DNA from: Mucor racemosus
Taxonomy: Eukaryota; Mucoromycota; Mucoromycetes; Mucorales; Mucoraceae
Reading direction: 5' to 3'
DNA: 64,000 nt
NCBI GenBank assembly: GCA_027405735.1
Contig: JAPEHQ010000007.1
Coordinates: 1,389,001 to 1,453,000 of the forward strand
In this document: positions 11,123 to 22,274 of the stretch, piece after piece
Layout of the letters: every line of letters starts with the position of its first letter
How positions within the stretch are numbered: the first letter of the stretch is position 1
Notes under the pieces: generated by a model
The model's input: only the letters and a program-made list of their open reading frames with translations
What the model was told of the DNA's origin: nothing
The model's database searches: none
Position numbers and translations under genes: made by a program

Positions 11123-13233
11123 CTAGAAAAGACACGATAATGTATCAGCCAAGATATTGTTGTTAATACCGCTACAAAAGATAATATCAAAATCCATTTC
11201 AAAAATTGTATCATAATAATTTTCAACCATTCGATCTAATTTAGTTGCGAATGGTTGAAATAAAATACCACGATTATCCACGAACAGATGGAATCGTCTT
11301 CCATACAACCATTGACGTAACTTTTTAAATGCATAGACAACTGCAGCTAATTCTTGTTTGGAACTACCCCATTCTTGCTCTGATGGACTCAAACTGCGTA
11401 CAATAAAACCAAGATATTTTATTTTATTACCAATAACTACTTGATACATTACAGCGTCAATTGCATAGGCAGAGCTATCTGTAACAACGCAGAATGGATA
11501 TTGTAGAATAGGCACACTCAATACTGCTGAGCTGACTAACAATGCAATTGCTCCATTAATTTAGTATTTTCTGGTGTCCATACTTTAGTAATATTAGGCG
11601 CATTTCTCAATTTATCTATTGGTGCTGTCAACATTGACAAGCGTGGCAAATTAGAACGAAAAAAGTTAATCAATCCTAAACGTGAAGAACTCAATTCACG
11701 ACTACTTTTAACTGCAGGTTTCCAATCCAAAACATTTAAACCCTTTCGAGAATCTAATGCTAAACCATCACTAAATAAGCAGAAACTCAATATATAAATG
11801 CTCTTTTGCGCAATATGCAGTTTATCAGTATTTATATGTAGATTTTCCTTATTCAATTGACCTAAAACAATTTTAACCAGTTCTGTATGTCTTTTAAGGT
11901 TGTTTTCAGTATGTATAGTGACATCATCTATAAAGTGAGTGGTAGTATTACTGATATCAGCAAACAAATTAGAAAGTATTTTCTGCGCGTGCGATGCGAC
12001 CATTGTCAATCCGTAGGGGCAGTGAGAGAAGAACCACATCATCAATCCCTCCATAATTAGTGAACGTCAAATACTGTACGATGATCTTCGCGATCTGTAT
12101 ATTTTAAATGTATGGAAGCATTGCGATAAGTCAATTACAGTATAGAGCGAATACTTCGACATCTTACGATGCAAATTACTTATCAAAGGCAATGGAAAAC
12201 CTTCAAGTTTTTCAGGATCCAACGCATTATTTATCAAACGACAATCAATTACTACACGGTCCTCTTTTCCAGTATATTTACCATCACTATTTTTCTTTCG
12301 TACAGTAAAAATTGGAGAATTATGAGGTGTATTAGGTTTTGCTCTCTTAATCACACCACATTCTCGCCATTTTTTCAACTTGTTTTTGAATAACAGGTCG
12401 CAATGCTTCAGCAATCGGAAGCTGTCTGCGGCATGTATTCGCAAGTGGAGTATCTTTCTTTATGTGCAATGTGACTTTACTACCAGGAATATTACAGTAT
12501 GCTTTAGAACTAATACTAGTATTTGCATCAATAAATGGCTTTAATTCTTCCACCTTAATTTTATGTTTTTGTTCAGATCTATAAGGATCTTCATTTGGTT
12601 TATAAGGATTGGGTTCCATCTTGAGTCTTCTATAACCAACGCAATCTGACCAATCTGCTGCAATACTAGATTACCTAATGTAATAACAACTTTATAAAAT
12701 AAGTCCATTCCAAATACGCAATGGACATCATCAAATAAATCAAAAACTTCGAACTTTTAATAAGCAATTTTAGAACCATAATTAATTATAAGCTCTTCTT
12801 CAGTTTGACCTTTAGGATCTACTACGCTGTTATTTTGTGCTAATTTAATAATATCATTTTTATTACAAGTATTTAAATTTAAAACAGAAACTAATTGTGG
12901 TGAAGTTGCACAAAATGTGCAACCAGTATCCAACAGAAACCAAGTGTCGATCTTAATATCAGCATTTGTTTCTAAAATAACAGGTAAATAAAGAAGACCA
13001 TTAGTGTGCATATTATTATTAGGCATCTTCCTAAAATAATCACTATTAAATTGCTTACATTCGCTATCAGTATCCATCTTGGACACTTCTTTTTTAGCCT
13101 TCTTTGGTTCAATGCGATGAATATTGACATCAAATCTAGCGTAATAATTATATAGTAACACTATATTATTATGAAATAAACTATCACACAATATTAACAT
13201 GTTTAAAGATTTACAGAAATAAGCTTGAACCAA
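11123..13233 (-). pseudogene. Decayed LTR-retrotransposon pol (PR-RT-RNase H), no Gag or integrase
   Basis: Five minus-strand ORF pieces in different frames are collinear with residues of the intact Ty3 polyprotein at 24874-29946. They are protease with LLDTGCTFCATSPQ (13233-12757), the linker before RT (12619-12347), RT fingers with VIDLSQCFHTF (12444-12067), RT palm with the FIDD catalytic motif (12054-11536) and RNase H with VTDSSAYAID and LFVDNRG (11542-11123). Several frameshifts and stops make it non-functional. After the RNase H end (LADTLSCLF) about 140 bp of spacer leads directly to the LTR, so integrase is absent, and S-repeat DNA replaces Gag upstream. Similarity to the intact element is clear but distant, so this is a separate family. 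Confidence 0.88.
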
Positions 13234-15500
13234 GTGGGTACAGCATCGTAAATTCTTGAAAAATTCTCAAGTATTATAAAATCTCTTATTTTTAAGACTT
13301 ACAAGGCCTATAAGCGGAATATTAATTTAGAAAATTATTTTTGTCCAGATCATCAATTTTGACATTTTTTAATTTTTTTTTTCTGGTTTTGCAAATCTAG
13401 AGTTGATTATACTACCAATTATTAAAACAAAAAATATACACATATACGGAATTTAGCGCTCTATTTGCTCAATAAAAAACAAAAACTATTTTTATCGCGA
13501 AATATTACATGAAAATCCTTTAATCAAAAAACCGTTTTTAGGCCAAAAGTACAAAATTTCGTTAATTAACATTTAATATTAAACTTTTATAAAATGTGTA
13601 TTAGTCATGGCTACAATTTTCTCTCACAATGTAGTATATTTAAACGTTGATTTTGGTATCAAAATTCGATTTTTCTATTTTTTGATGAAAATCATGAGGG
13701 TTGGTAAGGATAAAACGAGTCCCGAAAATGTCCGCTACAAAGTCTGAATTTTCAGACCGTAGATGGTTAACTATAGTAAAAGTTTAAAAAACCCGCTTTT
13801 TTATTTAAAACAGATATATAGAAAATGCATGTTTCTATGATAACAGATATTGCCTATTTTATTTAGCTTATGGGTTGATCCGCTGTAATGCTGTTTTTAC
13901 ATTTACTGAAATGTGCAATTTAGTAGGGTTTTAATTGCGCTAAATAATGTAAAGCCTTGAAAATCCTTTTCTCCGCGTGTTGTTTCTTTTTGTTTTCATA
14001 TTCCAAGGATATTATTCACCGTTTGATAAGGCACATCAGACTATCAAGCTGGTATTCTTTTCTTTTATCTGAATACGCATTCTAATATAAGGGACTAATG
14101 TTTTTAATATAGGTAGTAGTCGTTATATTAGAGACTGATATTTTCATTTAGTCGCATCCTAAGATCAAATATCATTCTTTACTACTGTATTGTTGGACGT
14201 ATTTCTAGATTTACAAGATAAAATCGAAGGCAATAATATTTATATCTATGTAATAAAAAACTAGAACTGGCTACAAACCCAGGAAATGTTCCAGAAAAGT
14301 GATAATATTTCAAATGCTATAGAAACGAAAAAAAAAGAATAATCTAATGTCTTGCCTAATAACCATAGTTTTGATCGTAACTAGTGTATACTTAAAAACA
14401 AATCTTTTTACAGCTGAAAATTGTAAACTAAAATAGTAAGTTTAAAGAAGGTTAATTTGTTTAAATTTTATGTGTGATAAAGTAACATCTACAGTATAAT
14501 CTTAGATTTGGCTTGCATATAAATTTAAACATTAAGTGTTATTCAAGTTTATGCTCGAACAAGAACCATTGTTGCTGTAAACATTATAGTTATAACCACA
14601 TTTACAAATGATGATAATCGTAAATATATTGGCCCTTGCATGTATTGCTTTACATCAACAATGTATTGAATTGTATTATTGTCTATATAATATATGAAGT
14701 AAAATAAGTGGGTAAAAAAGCGATAAAAGAATACTGTTAAAATCCTTCTTTATTAAAATATGGATAATGTGCAATAAAATGGTTATTCTACGTCTCCATT
14801 TATATTATTTGGTGATTATTTATTATCTGGTAATAGCATTGCAATTGCCGATGATTCCATTACTTTTAAGTAGAAATGTTGGGTTGTTTGGTTATTGATT
14901 TGGTGGATCAAAAACGGTGCTTTAGATATATTCTGTCAATCATGCTTTCAGAACAGCCCTCACTTGTTCTATTTGATAAGCATGTACTTTTTGTGTTTTT
15001 TATTTGGGGTATCCCACATTACTTTAGTATTTTAACGTCTCTTATTCGAGTAGTGTTATGCCCTTGCTACCTTCATGCAATTGTCTATTTACTATACAGT
15101 CTTATCTTTGTTAGTATGGTTCCAATGAGATGACATTTAATTTAGCTATTTTATAATGGGAATCCAGCTTATTAGTTCACTTCAATATATATTAATAAAA
15201 CCAAATGTACTTTAAAAATCCATTATTCCAATAAAAAATGCAATGGAATTTCGAAAACGGCACAATGCTCATGTACAAACCAATTTGTTCCCATACGATT
15301 AACTCATTATTATGCTCATGGTCAGATTTTGTTATTATGCACAAATAGGGATTGATGACATGCTTGTGGGCAATTCTACTATTATGCACACATGGGATTA
15401 ATGTCATACAAATGGACGGAATGTATAATTCTACACATACAGGCTTTTTGTTATGCTCGTGTGCAGTTTCTTTTGTTGCGCCCATGTGCATCATGTTATC
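13126..15500 (+). repeat. S repeat module, copy 1 (longest)
   Basis: About 2.4 kb, beginning at the junction string ctagcgtaataatt next to the decayed protease. It is shared with 51605-52284, with 23466-24274 plus 30294-31967 (split by the Ty3 element), and inverted with 19690-20655. Landmarks are cttataagcggaatat or its variants, tttagcgctctatttg, and accgtttgataaggcacatc. It lacks about 110 bp present in copies 2 and 3 near 13810. The last 270 bp (about 15230-15500) contain degenerate internal repeats built on an ATGC-CATG core. No long ORF is preserved, and it sits where gag would be expected in the family-2 element. Confidence 0.75.
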
Positions 15501-15509
15501 TTTTTAATC

Positions 15510-15594
15510 AGTATAAAAGGCCATACTTTTATATCTAAATAAACGATATCTTGTTTTTATTATACCGTTGAAGAACTGATTCAGTACTCATTAT
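15510..15594 (+). repeat. Fragment of family-2 LTR
   Basis: The segment with aaggccatacttttatatc and aaacgatatcttgttttt matches the inner part of the family-2 LTR, in the orientation of the copy at 54406-54944. It is truncated on both sides, by S module DNA on the left and by the family-3 palindrome on the right. Confidence 0.7.
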
Positions 15595-15770
15595 TGTTAC
15601 GCCATGAGATTATATCAATCTCAAAGCTAAAATATGTACTAAATCATTTAATAAAATAAAGTTTTTTGGTTTTAATGTGCTCTTTCATTTTATAACAGTT
15701 TTCTTTATCTTAATTAAATGATTTAGTACATGTTTTAACTTTGAGATTGACATAATATCCTGGCGTAACA
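15595..15770. repeat. 176-bp palindromic element made of two family-3 LTR starts (or a MITE)
   Basis: The ends TGTTACGCC and GGCGTAACA are inverted repeats about 60 bp long; both arms contain CAATCTCAAAG and GTACTAAATCATTTAA. The arms flank a 50-60 bp loop. The right arm plus loop is nearly identical to 50957-51071, which is the start of a separate 348-bp insertion with LTR-like ends. The block can therefore be read as two LTR ends joined head to head, or as a hairpin MITE derived from them. No convincing target duplication is seen here. Confidence 0.65.
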
Positions 15771-16260
15771 TCAAAGCGCTCTCGAATATACTGTACTGTA
15801 TATGTATATATATACAGTATACTGCTTACACCATAAATAGTTTTCTTGTATATATATAAAAATCAACCAAATTTACGTAATTTTGCTTTTATTAAAACTT
15901 CGTGGATTTATAGAAAATACATCAATACATTTATATTTTGTGCAGTTATACATTTCTTTAATACGGTCAATGGTTTTACAAGTGCTGAGTTGTATTATTC
16001 AATACTTTATATCAGAACAGAAAATAGGAAATAATAAATAAATTGATAAAACAATTTACTTCAGCCTTGTAATTTTTATTATGCAATATGAATAATCGAC
16101 GAAAAAACAAATGCAGTAAAAAAATTATGGGTGGAGATTATAAACAATGAAATGCTCTAAGATAAAGGAAAAGTAAATTGTAATATAATTGGTTTAATGG
16201 AGTAGATAGTTAGCCGTTCAAAAAAACGTTTCCAGCAACACCACGAGGAGGTCTATCTAC
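15771..16260. other. AT-rich intergenic DNA with a short palindrome
   Basis: No gene is supported. A near-perfect palindrome of the type actgta...tatata...tacagt lies at about 15788-15825, probably a slipped (TA)n repeat. The short ORF at 15846-16034 has no recognisable features. Confidence 0.45.
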
Positions 16261-16593
16261 ATGTTGCCATTTGACTTTATAGCTTGTTTACCACCATACT
16301 ATAAAGTGATACTGAAATCTAGCAGATGCTATGAAAACAGTACGACTCCGATTGCCAGAAAGGGCTATAGTTTTCAGCCGGTTACCGTGAAAGAAGACTA
16401 CAAAACCCTAAAAGGGGGAGAGGTCGCAAGTCCACGAATGGAGAGCAACCAGGTTAAATTGACCCAGGATTACCGATTGTACAAAGACAAACAACTGAGT
16501 ATAGTAACCAAATTTATGGGAAAGCACCAAAACAGATGTCATTCAAATAAAGGTGGTGAAAGTTATCGCTTTTTCTTGATCAAATCATTTTGA
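16261..16593 (+). CDS. Unrecognised 110-aa ORF upstream of the heptad array
   Basis: The ORF has visibly higher GC and more balanced codons than the DNA around it, with segments such as YSFQPVTVKEDYKTLKGGEV and KLTQDYRLYKDKQL. I do not recognise a family. It ends about 100 bp before a decayed tandem array of heptapeptide-coding units in the same strand sense, so it may be the surviving 5' part of the same former gene. There is no obvious promoter or splice pattern. It could be a chance ORF; confidence is low. Confidence 0.25.
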   Translation: MLPFDFIACLPPYYKVILKSSRCYENSTTPIARKGYSFQPVTVKEDYKTLKGGEVASPRMESNQVKLTQDYRLYKDKQLSIVTKFMGKHQNRCHSNKGGESYRFFLIKSF

Positions 16594-16689
16594 TTCTTAA
16601 ACCCGCATAGGGTAAATCAAAAGATTAGATAACAAAAAAAATGCTTTAACTTCTGAAGGAAATATAGTAACTTTGATTAAATCAAAGAA

Positions 16690-17690
16690 ACAAAACCAGA
16701 GAGACAAGACCAGATATACCAAATTGAACTAAGAAAATAAATAAAGCATATGAGAAACCAGATCTTCCAAATTAAAATCAGATGTTGGTAGTACTTTTTA
16801 AATTTTCAGTAGTGTACCTTTTTCATAAATAGAGAGCAGGTAAGGATGAATTGATATCAGACAAGCATAAATGGAGACCAGATAAGTATACATTGGCAGC
16901 CGAAAAGCACAAATTAAAACCGGAGAAACATTAATTTTGAACAGATCACTATAAATTAGAATCAAATTAGTATCAATTAATATGAAATAAACATGAATAC
17001 AAACCAGAAGAGCACAAATTTAAACTAGAAGAACAAGAATTTAGACCACAAGAGTACATATTTAGACCACAAAAGCATGAATTGATACTAAAAGAGCATA
17101 AACTAAAACCAGATTAGCATTAATGTAGACCAAATAAACACGATAAATTTAGACCTGAAGACCACGACTTTAGACCAAATGAGTACAAATATGGACCAGA
17201 TAGCATGGATGAAGACTAGGTGAGCATGAATCAAGTTAAGACCAAACGTAAACGAATTAAAACCAGATGAGGATAAGTTGACACCAGAAAACCTTTAATT
17301 GAGAACAGATAAGCGTGATTTGAGACTAGATGAAGATGAATTTTGACCAGACACCTAAGAATTAGACCAGCTGAGCATTATTTGAGACCAGTTAACTAAA
17401 CCTTTATACCAGAGGAGCATGAGGAGAGACCAGACGTGGATCTTTTAGACCACATGAAGACACGTTAAAACCAGAAGAGCATGGTTTGAAACCAAAAGGG
17501 CATGATTTGAAACCAGAGAAAAATTGAGACCAAATGAGCATGATTTGAGATCAGATAAATAAGAATTCATACCCGAAGAAGATAAATTTAGATTAGTTAA
17601 AAATAAATAAATAAGACCAGATAAATACGAATTGAGATCAGAGAATCATATATTTATACTGTACCTGAAAAGCATGAATTAAGACCAGAT
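16690..17690 (+). repeat. Decayed 21-bp tandem array coding a heptapeptide (R-P-D/E-K/E-H-E-L/F)
   Basis: Read on the plus strand from about 16834, units of seven codons follow one another: RAGKDEL, ISDKHKW, RPDKYTL, AAEKHKL, then KPEEHKF, KLEEQEF, RPQEYIF, RPQKHEL, ILKEHKL, RPEDHDF and RPNEYKY. The DNA unit is close to agaccagataagcatgaattg. Spacing stays near 21 bp for about 1 kb, but stops and frameshifts occur every few units, so no long ORF remains. I know no protein family with this heptad. It is either a pseudogene of a repeat protein or a minisatellite derived from one. Confidence 0.7.
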
Positions 17691-18060
17691 ATTGTAAAGA
17701 AATACCAAATGGGGCAGGAAGAAAGTGACCAAATATATAGAAAAGAACCCAGGCTTTCAGAAAAGACTTGAAACTTTGTAGTAGAGACAGAGACAATTTT
17801 GCATACGAGAAACCCAATTTTGTATATAAGAAACCCAATGATATAAAAAGCGACCAAATGTCTCAGGAAAGATACCATGTTGTTCTGAGAAAGACCTAAT
17901 ACTGTAAAGATACCGGATATTATTGTTGTGAAAAGAGACAAGATTTTATAAAAAGAACCACATTACCTTGAAAAGATACCAGCTATTGTTAAAAAAGAAC
18001 TTCATTTGCAGAAAAGGCACCACGTTCTGTAGAGAAAACTCCAATAGTGCATAAAAGCTA
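17690..18060. repeat. Second degenerate short-period array (about 24-30 bp units)
   Basis: Directly after the heptad array a different degenerate unit recurs, built on gaaaagataccag, with variants gagaaacccaattttgtata and gaaaagacaccacgttctgt-like strings. Unit length wanders and no frame is kept. Strand and unit length cannot be fixed by eye. Confidence 0.45.
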
Positions 18061-19689
18061 GATGCCGTAGACAGATATCAGATATTGCACAGGTACCTCA
18101 TGGCTATCAACTGTCGGTTCAAATCATTTCAACTCACCGTGGCCAGGGGTGCGCCAAAAATCAGATATCAATAGCTGATAACCACCAGATAAATAATCAA
18201 AAGAACCAAACGCAGATAGAATAAACCCAGTATCAGGATGAGCTAAAAGAAAGTTAAACAAGTAGATCAACTTGTTTTTCTTTTACTCAAACCTGGATAT
18301 TAGGAAAGTTTATGATAAAAGCTTCGTTAAAATTTCACGCGCCAGGCGTTACTTTAACGTCGAAACTCCCACCTAACCTTCATCAGCCACGTATGGAACT
18401 TTATCTTGCGAGATACTATAGTAGGTCTTAGCCAACACAGGATAAAGCACATACAAGATAGACTCGTGATTCCACCAAACCATATGGTTTTGCTTCATCA
18501 AATTTACCTGGTTGTTTAAAAAAAATGAAAAACAGGGGGCCATCGTGTTTTTGAATAAAGGCTAAAATTTGAATTCCATTGATGACGTCTTCAAAATTTT
18601 GTGTAATTTGATTGAAAAGCTGTATATGAACCTGAACCACACTGTAGATACAATCATCTGTGCTACAGAAATCGTTGTTTTCGAGAGCTGTATATCATGG
18701 CAGTTCTATTTCCAGGGAGAAATTAATGGCATATAGAGACAAGGTATATCTACTTTAAAAATTTAACGGAATTTGACTTAATATTGGGCGAAAAGTTTTG
18801 AAAATCATCCGAGAACCATCTGAAACCATTCAAAATTTAAGAGACAACAAAACCGTATCCTGGGGAATTCTGATCCAAGCAACTTTCAACTTTGCAAGAG
18901 AGTTAAGTACGCATCATCTTCCACACAACAGTGTTGAATGGCAATTTATACAATCTACTGTATTATATTGAGAAAATTATTGTCGAAGGGCCTCTATAAT
19001 TTGCTGCATACTTTTATTGAAAACAATTTAAATACGGTATCTACAAATACCGATCCAAGTAAGCTGCGTCTCTAAATGGGCATATATATGAATATGTATT
19101 CAAAGTATTTTAGATACAGTATTAGTTTCCATGGGTCATTGTGCATTGGATAACTTTGAGAAACAAGTTGGTTATCTTCTATTTATGCCTATTAAGAAGG
19201 TCAATAAGTTCACGAGTTCTCGACGGATATAGATCCAAATAACCTCCCGTCGTAAATGCAGGCACTTTAATGTTGATAAACAGAATCGCAAAAATCCTAG
19301 CCCTTTGAGTTGCTGTAGAAATAGAGATATAAAATGTTGTATGTGTTCAAATTATTTTGTATCAATTATTTCAGAGTCAATGGAATTTTTATATAATCAA
19401 ATAGTAGTTCAAAATTAAATGTTGAAGTTTAACTTAATCCACAGTGAGCCTACGAATAACATACAACCTTGGTCGCATTTGCTAAAAAGTATTTTTGAAT
19501 ATATACGGCACGGCTGTCGAAAAGAAACCTGTTTCCCAATGCTTAAAAAATTCCACGATTTTGAGGTTACATATCTCTCGTATTCAGATAAAAGAAAAGA
19601 ATACCAGTTTGATAATCTGATATGGATTTTCAAACGGTAAATAATATCCTTGAAATATGAAAACAAAAAGAGAGAAACAACACACGGAG
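18061..19689. other. Old degenerate repeat DNA without a supported gene
   Basis: Short strings recur in this stretch (for example gatccaa followed by gc-rich variants near 18875, 19052 and 19233). Blocks resemble distant parts of 48700-48900 (shared gcccaatatt with flanking order) and 37670-37800 (gagttgctgta). The minus ORF at 18428-18640 is 70 aa with no recognised domain. I regard this as ancient transposon debris. Confidence 0.4.
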
Positions 19690-20655
19690 AAAAGGATTTT
19701 CAAGGCTTTACATTATTTAGCGCAATTAAAACCCTGCTAAATTGCACATTTCAGTCAATGTAAAAACAGCATTACAGCGGATCAACCCATAAGCTAAATA
19801 AAATAGGCAATATCTGTTATCATAGGAACACGCATTTTCTACCAGAAAAACCGGCTGTCATATCATAGATTTATTAAAAAATTGTAAAAGCGAGCCCGTA
19901 GAGCAACGCCGTAATTGAGCATACCAAGATTGAATGGCTAAGTCTTTTCTTATACTATGGTATATCTCTGTTTTAAATAAAAAAGCGGGTTTTTTAAACT
20001 TTTCTTATAGTTAACCACGTACGGTCTGAAAATTCAGTTTTTTGTAGCGGACATTTTCGAGGCTATTTTACCCTTACCAACACTCATGATTTAGATCAAA
20101 AATCAGAAAAATCAAATTTTGATACCAAAATCAACGTTTAAATATACTATATTGTGAGAGAAAATTGTAGTCATGACTAATACACATTTTATAAAAGCTT
20201 AATATTAAATGTTAAGTAATGAAAGTTTGTACTTTTGGCCCAAAAACGGATTTTTGGTTAAAGAATTTTCATGTAATATTTTACAATAAAAATGTTTGTT
20301 ACTTTTTATTGACCAAATAGAGCGCTAAATTCTGTACATGTATATATTTTTTGTTTTTACAATTGGTAGCATAATTAACTCTAGATTTGCAAAACCAGAA
20401 AAAAAAAATTAAAAAATGTCAAAATCGATGATCTGGACAAAAATAATTTTCTAAATTAATATTCCGCTTATAAGCCTTGTAAGACTTAAAAATAAGAGAT
20501 TTTATAATACTTGAGAACTTCTTCAAGAATTAATGATGCTGTACCCACTTGATTCAAGCTTATTGCTGTAAATATTTATACATGTTAATATTGTGTAGTA
20601 GTTCATTTGATAATAATATAGTCTTACTTGATAATTAATGCGCTAGAGGTGATTT
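19690..20655 (-). repeat. S repeat module, copy 2 (inverted)
   Basis: Reverse complement of the S module, running from the ctagcgc end at about 20650 to the ttgcgctaaat... block at about 19715. It contains the uninterrupted string tttttctggtagaaaatgcg (reverse complement of about 19830-19850), which is the empty form of the site where the Ty3 element inserted in copy 3. At its 20655 end it joins the dynein gene fragment, as copy 3 does. Confidence 0.8.
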
Positions 20656-20800
20656 ACATTAAGGTTTAGTCTTACCGCCTCCAACATCATAAACGTAAAC
20701 ATAATCGTGGCCATCACTGGAATCTATTGCCACCTTTTTACCCTCTTTGTGCCAAATGCCAAGCCAATGTGTTCAATGCTTTACCAGAATGAACTTAGTT
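20656..20800 (-). pseudogene. Fragment of a dynein intermediate chain gene (C-terminal WD40), copy 1
   Basis: The minus strand encodes, with one frameshift, SGKALN-LAWH, then HKEGKKVAIDSSDGH and YVYDVGGGKT. This is the last WD40 blade of the cytoplasmic dynein 1 intermediate chain, where family members read roughly ALNRxxW...G..va.GdS.G...iYDvG. It joins the S module immediately after the GGGKT codons. The fragment is much shorter than a gene (family proteins exceed 600 aa), has no start and is duplicated at 23225-23445 in the opposite orientation. It is a captured or duplicated gene piece, not a functional gene. Confidence 0.7.
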
Positions 20801-21763
20801 TTGACCTATAAAAATTGATTTATTATTAAAATCAATTATTAATAACAAGCTAATAAGTAATAATAATTATGGTGTATCTTTGATAGTTGCTAGTGGTATA
20901 CAAGACAACGCCTTGTTTTCCTCTTCTTAGCTGTTGGCCACTAATAAATAAAAACAAACACTTTTTAGAAACTAAATTGACTAATATGAGTTTATTCATT
21001 CATTTAAATCAAGTTGATACTATACTTCCTTTTATAATCACCAGTTTTTCTGCAAGCAGATATCGACTTTAGACCAAAAAAACATTGATTATAACGTAGG
21101 TAATGGAACAAAATGATTAAGTTCTGGACGCTTTTTTTGTTCAAAAAAAATATCATAACGTGTCCTAACATTAACAATTAATAATTTATTTTCAAATAAA
21201 CAATAGGAAAAACATGTACTTGTACCTGCTACTTGGTTTCAGTTTATAAAAAAAATTAGTAGTTTTAAACGTAAATAAAAGAGCTGAGGAAAGAATAGGG
21301 AAGAAAAAAGATTTTCTGCTTTGCAAACAGAAATTTACAAAGGCATACATACTTTTAGTATTACCAAACAGGCTGTTGTCGTTATTCCCATTTGGTCTCC
21401 GAAAGAAGAACATGGGCAGAACCCTTTCAAACTCCAAATTTCAAATTGATATATCTCGTCAATAAGGCAATTCTGTTGAGTCACAGTAATTCAAATCTGC
21501 TTTAAACTATTCAAATTATCTTTTTTATTAATTATATTATAGTTGATACACTTTAATAAATTGACTAAAAAACCTTGATCTCATTGCTCTGCTCATCTGG
21601 ACTGCCTGGTCTGCACAAAATTGTCTATTCTGCCCATCTGTGCAGATCATTATGCCCATCGGAAGCATAGTTCGGCCGCAGCGCGAGATTTTTTTGCGGC
21701 GATACCTGGTGGCTCAAGTGTAATTTAGGCATTTAAGTATCAAAAAACGTATTCTCGAATCAA
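20801..21763. other. Intergenic repeat-island DNA, no supported gene
   Basis: The minus ORF at 21192-21437 and the plus ORF at 20887-21072 show no known motif. At about 21580-21665 short strings of the type tctgcccatctgtgcag recur and resemble the ATGC-CATG repeats at the end of the S module. A more GC-rich patch lies at about 21670-21715. Confidence 0.4.
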
Positions 21764-22080
21764 TGATTTATCGAGACTTTGTGAATTAAAATCAACGTAA
21801 AGAGTACCGTTTATTAGAATGAATTAAATATGGGTTTATATAATTATTGGAATTGTGTGATAAGATCTAATGGACAGGGATCCATTAGATGTGACAATAT
21901 ATAATAGATATTATTATTAATGTGTATGGATATAACATGTTATGTTTCAGTGGTAATATTGCTATAAGTTATGTTTTACTATTAGTTCCTGGGTGACAGG
22001 AACCAGTTACTGGATAGATAAAATTTGCTAGATTTGTCGGAGATCTTCTATATAACGAATGTTGTAATTCTGATAGACTA
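21764..22080 (-). repeat. Solo LTR of the Ty3 element (family 1), TSD ATCAA
   Basis: The 317-bp block is collinear with the 310-bp LTRs of the intact element at 24275-30288, with several substitutions and small indels. It is flanked by ATCAA on both sides (21759-21763 and 22081-22085), the 5-bp duplication expected for Ty3 integration. The right terminal dinucleotide is TA rather than CA. Solo form implies LTR-LTR recombination removed the internal region. Confidence 0.9.
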
Positions 22081-22274
22081 ATCAAGATGAAGTTGGTTAA
22101 TCGACATAACGGATAATAAACGCAATATCATTTATCAAATGGGCAAATGCAAATTTATAAAGCAAAGTTTACTTTTGAACAAAGTAACAATTATTCTGAT
22201 TAACATTAATAGGCTCAAAAATCATAGTTAAGTGCAATTATTGTTATTAAATTGCAAAATTTGATAATAAGCAG

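Noticed and set aside
15192..15494. 100-aa minus ORF with repeated His/Cys codons, possibly a metal-binding protein
   Set aside because: The pattern comes from the ATGC-CATG minisatellite of the S module, and the frame is not kept in the copy at 31560-31915.
18100..18180. tRNA-like B-box string ggttcaaatc, suggesting a tRNA or SINE
   Set aside because: The flanking bases do not form a T-arm stem, no A box lies at the right distance upstream and no CCA-adjacent acceptor pairing is seen.
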